DNA of 39,865 bases, taken from the NCBI GenBank assembly GCA_014084085.1, contig NPFB01000109.1, positions 1 through 39,865 on the forward strand, in the 5' to 3' direction. The first letter of the stretch is position 1. The number at the start of each line of letters is the position of its first letter. Made by a program: the position numbers and the translations under genes. The notes under the pieces are model-generated. The model was not told where the DNA came from. It did no database searches and saw nothing but the letters and a program-made list of their open reading frames with translations. Positions 38,475 to 39,865 of this stretch are shown one piece after another. Origin of the DNA: Hondaea fermentalgiana. Taxonomy: Eukaryota; Sar; Bigyra; Thraustochytrida; Thraustochytriidae.

Positions 38475-39865
38475 TATATTTCTTTCTTTCTTATTTTCTT
38501 TCGTTTTTCCTCGCTTTCTTTCTTGTTTGACGGTGAATCCGCTCCGTTGTAGCGCTTCAAGTTCGCCCGTGGCTGCTCTTTTGCATCTGCAAACGCTCTG
38601 ATGCAAGCAATCCTCCGGCCGCGCTGCGAGCGCAGGAAGGCCGTCTCGCGCCGAACCCCCGCGACCGGTGTGGCCGTTCGTTGCCTCAAGATACGCCTTG
38701 TTTTCTGCCAGCTGCTGCGCACTGCTCACCTGTGCCTGGCTCGCCTCGAGGCTGCCGCCTTGGCGACCGATCCCTGCCAGCCAGCTCCAGCCCCTCTCGC
38801 TGCCGTTGCCCTCCCGCGCTCGCTTTCCGCACCGTTGCCCGACGTTGCGCGATCACGATGAGAGCCCTCTTGCGGCGACAAACGGAGCGGCGGCAGCAGC
38901 AGCTGCAGAAGCAGCAGCAGCAGCTGCAGCTGCTGCTGCTGCAGCTACTGCAGCGGACGAAGGATCGACGCGAGCGCGACCATGATGCGCCTGCGCCTGC
39001 GACACGCAGACGGACGCCTCGTCATCGACCATTCTGCGACGTCGATGCGATTGCTGGATCGTCGCCTGCTGGCTGCGGGCACTGTGTAATGGGAATCGCG
39101 CGATCATCATCGCGCTCCTCGTCCCCGTCCTCGCCGTCGACCATGGCATGCATCGTTGGAGATGTTGGGTCGATACGATTCCCGGATGCCGTCGTAGCTT
39201 GCCAGCCTTTGCGCACGCGGAGGTTCACCGCGACGTGCGCGCCGAGCGGCGACAACGGACACGGAAGGAAGGCAGCCGCGGTGCACTTGCTGCAACAGCC
39301 ATGGCAGCTGCAGGTATCTCTATCTGTCTGTTTTATCTCTCTCGAGCTCGTCTCCGGCGAGGCTTCCAAGACCGCCTCGCAGTCGCTGTCGCGCAAGAAG
39401 GGCAGGTGCGGCTTCTGGCAGGTCCCCGAGGTTGGCTGTTGTTTCTTCCTTGCTGCTGCTGCTGTTGGCGCTCGCGATCACGATCGACGACGAGGACTTC
39501 TTCGTCATCTTGCGGCGGCCGCCGGACCGCGCGCTCGAGGCGGCAGCGAGCGGCGACGTCGTGCGCGTCGCGTCGCGCCTGCCGAGGGCGCGAGAGGGGC
39601 AGGCAGCGAGCGGAGGAGGAGCTGAAGGAGCGTCCCGACGGAGGCGAGACGGGCGAGGCCTCCGACCGACCGAGCCGCAGGGCTCGGCTTGGCTCGGCTC
39701 GGCTCCGAACGGAGGAGAGCGCGGCACCCGCACGCACGCACGCACGCAGCTAGGCTCGAGCTCGCTGGCTGGCTGGATAGATACGCCCGGTTTTTGAAAC
39801 CTCATCTCATCCCATCTCCCGACGCGTCCCATCCCCGCCGCCCCGCGCGCGCGCCGCCGCGGCCG
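38475..39865. other. Terminal intergenic region with CAG/CTG repeats
   Basis: No supportable gene. A T-rich pyrimidine tract (38478-38528) follows the preceding stop. Then come CAG/CTG repeats with a 32-bp palindrome, a CTG run (39449-39466), CTCGG repeats (about 39680-39705), ACGC repeats (39733-39750) and a GGCT run (39764-39776). A frame from 39432 reads like a leader followed by D-R-A-L-E-A-A-A-S-G-D, but it starts at TTG and dissolves into low complexity. Confidence 0.55.
38911..38942. repeat. 32-bp perfect CAG/CTG palindrome
   Basis: Four CAG units meet four CTG units through CTGCAG, forming a loopless inverted repeat inside a longer CAG/CTG tract (about 38892-38955). Confidence 0.85.

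Noticed and set aside
39432..39797. 121-codon frame resembling a leader followed by an ankyrin-like start
   Set aside because: It begins at TTG, the leader comes from a CTG repeat, and the sequence becomes low complexity within 60 residues. An exon of a gene to the right cannot be excluded.
1..39865. tRNA, rRNA, CRISPR and transposon signatures
   Set aside because: I looked for T-loop motifs, rRNA-like blocks, spaced direct repeats and transposase or reverse-transcriptase motifs, and saw none. A covariance-model search would be needed to exclude small RNAs.

Overview
The window looks like nuclear DNA of a flagellated unicellular eukaryote. It is GC-rich and has long intergenic spaces full of simple repeats. 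The genes are long and uninterrupted: one protein of 2966 residues has no visible intron. Several genes are typically eukaryotic: a Ubc13-type ubiquitin-conjugating enzyme, a mitochondrial IscU with a presequence, a soluble adenylyl cyclase of the ADCY10 type, and a single-domain CatSper-like cation channel. A thraustochytrid/labyrinthulomycete stramenopile with biflagellate zoospores would fit, but that is my guess and nothing here proves it. Eight of the nine complete gene starts I chose have A at -3 of the ATG; the cyclase is the exception.

Left part (1-12860): a head-to-tail tandem array of large secreted cysteine-rich proteins of a family I do not recognise. The last 25 codons of one copy open the window (1-76). 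Two complete copies follow (2011-5382 and 9522-12860). Each complete protein is itself an ancient duplication, with two halves of about 535 residues sharing a CDGR / GNxCVW cysteine framework. Between them lie 1.9 kb and 4.1 kb of repeat-rich non-coding DNA.

Centre (12861-25738): 2.8 kb of non-coding DNA, then a giant soluble adenylyl cyclase (15709-24609). It has two catalytic domains, a P-loop ATPase core split by a roughly 570-residue disordered insert, and a helical C-terminal part. It converges on the Ubc13-like gene on the minus strand.

Right part (25739-39865): 2.3 kb of repeat-rich DNA leads to an unrecognised helical protein whose 5' part is interrupted by a 100-N assembly gap. A disordered basic, Ser-rich protein follows, then IscU. 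Next is a divergent pair: the CatSper-like channel (minus) and an unrecognised multipass membrane protein (plus). They share a 658-bp promoter region with a perfect 26-bp palindrome. The last 1.4 kb holds no gene I can support.

The cyclase and the channel both belong to families known from cAMP/Ca2+ control of flagellar motility, and they lie within about 10 kb of each other. The cyclase also carries many PKA-type RRxS motifs in its disordered parts. The least described items are the tandem cysteine-rich family and the divergent channel/membrane-protein pair.
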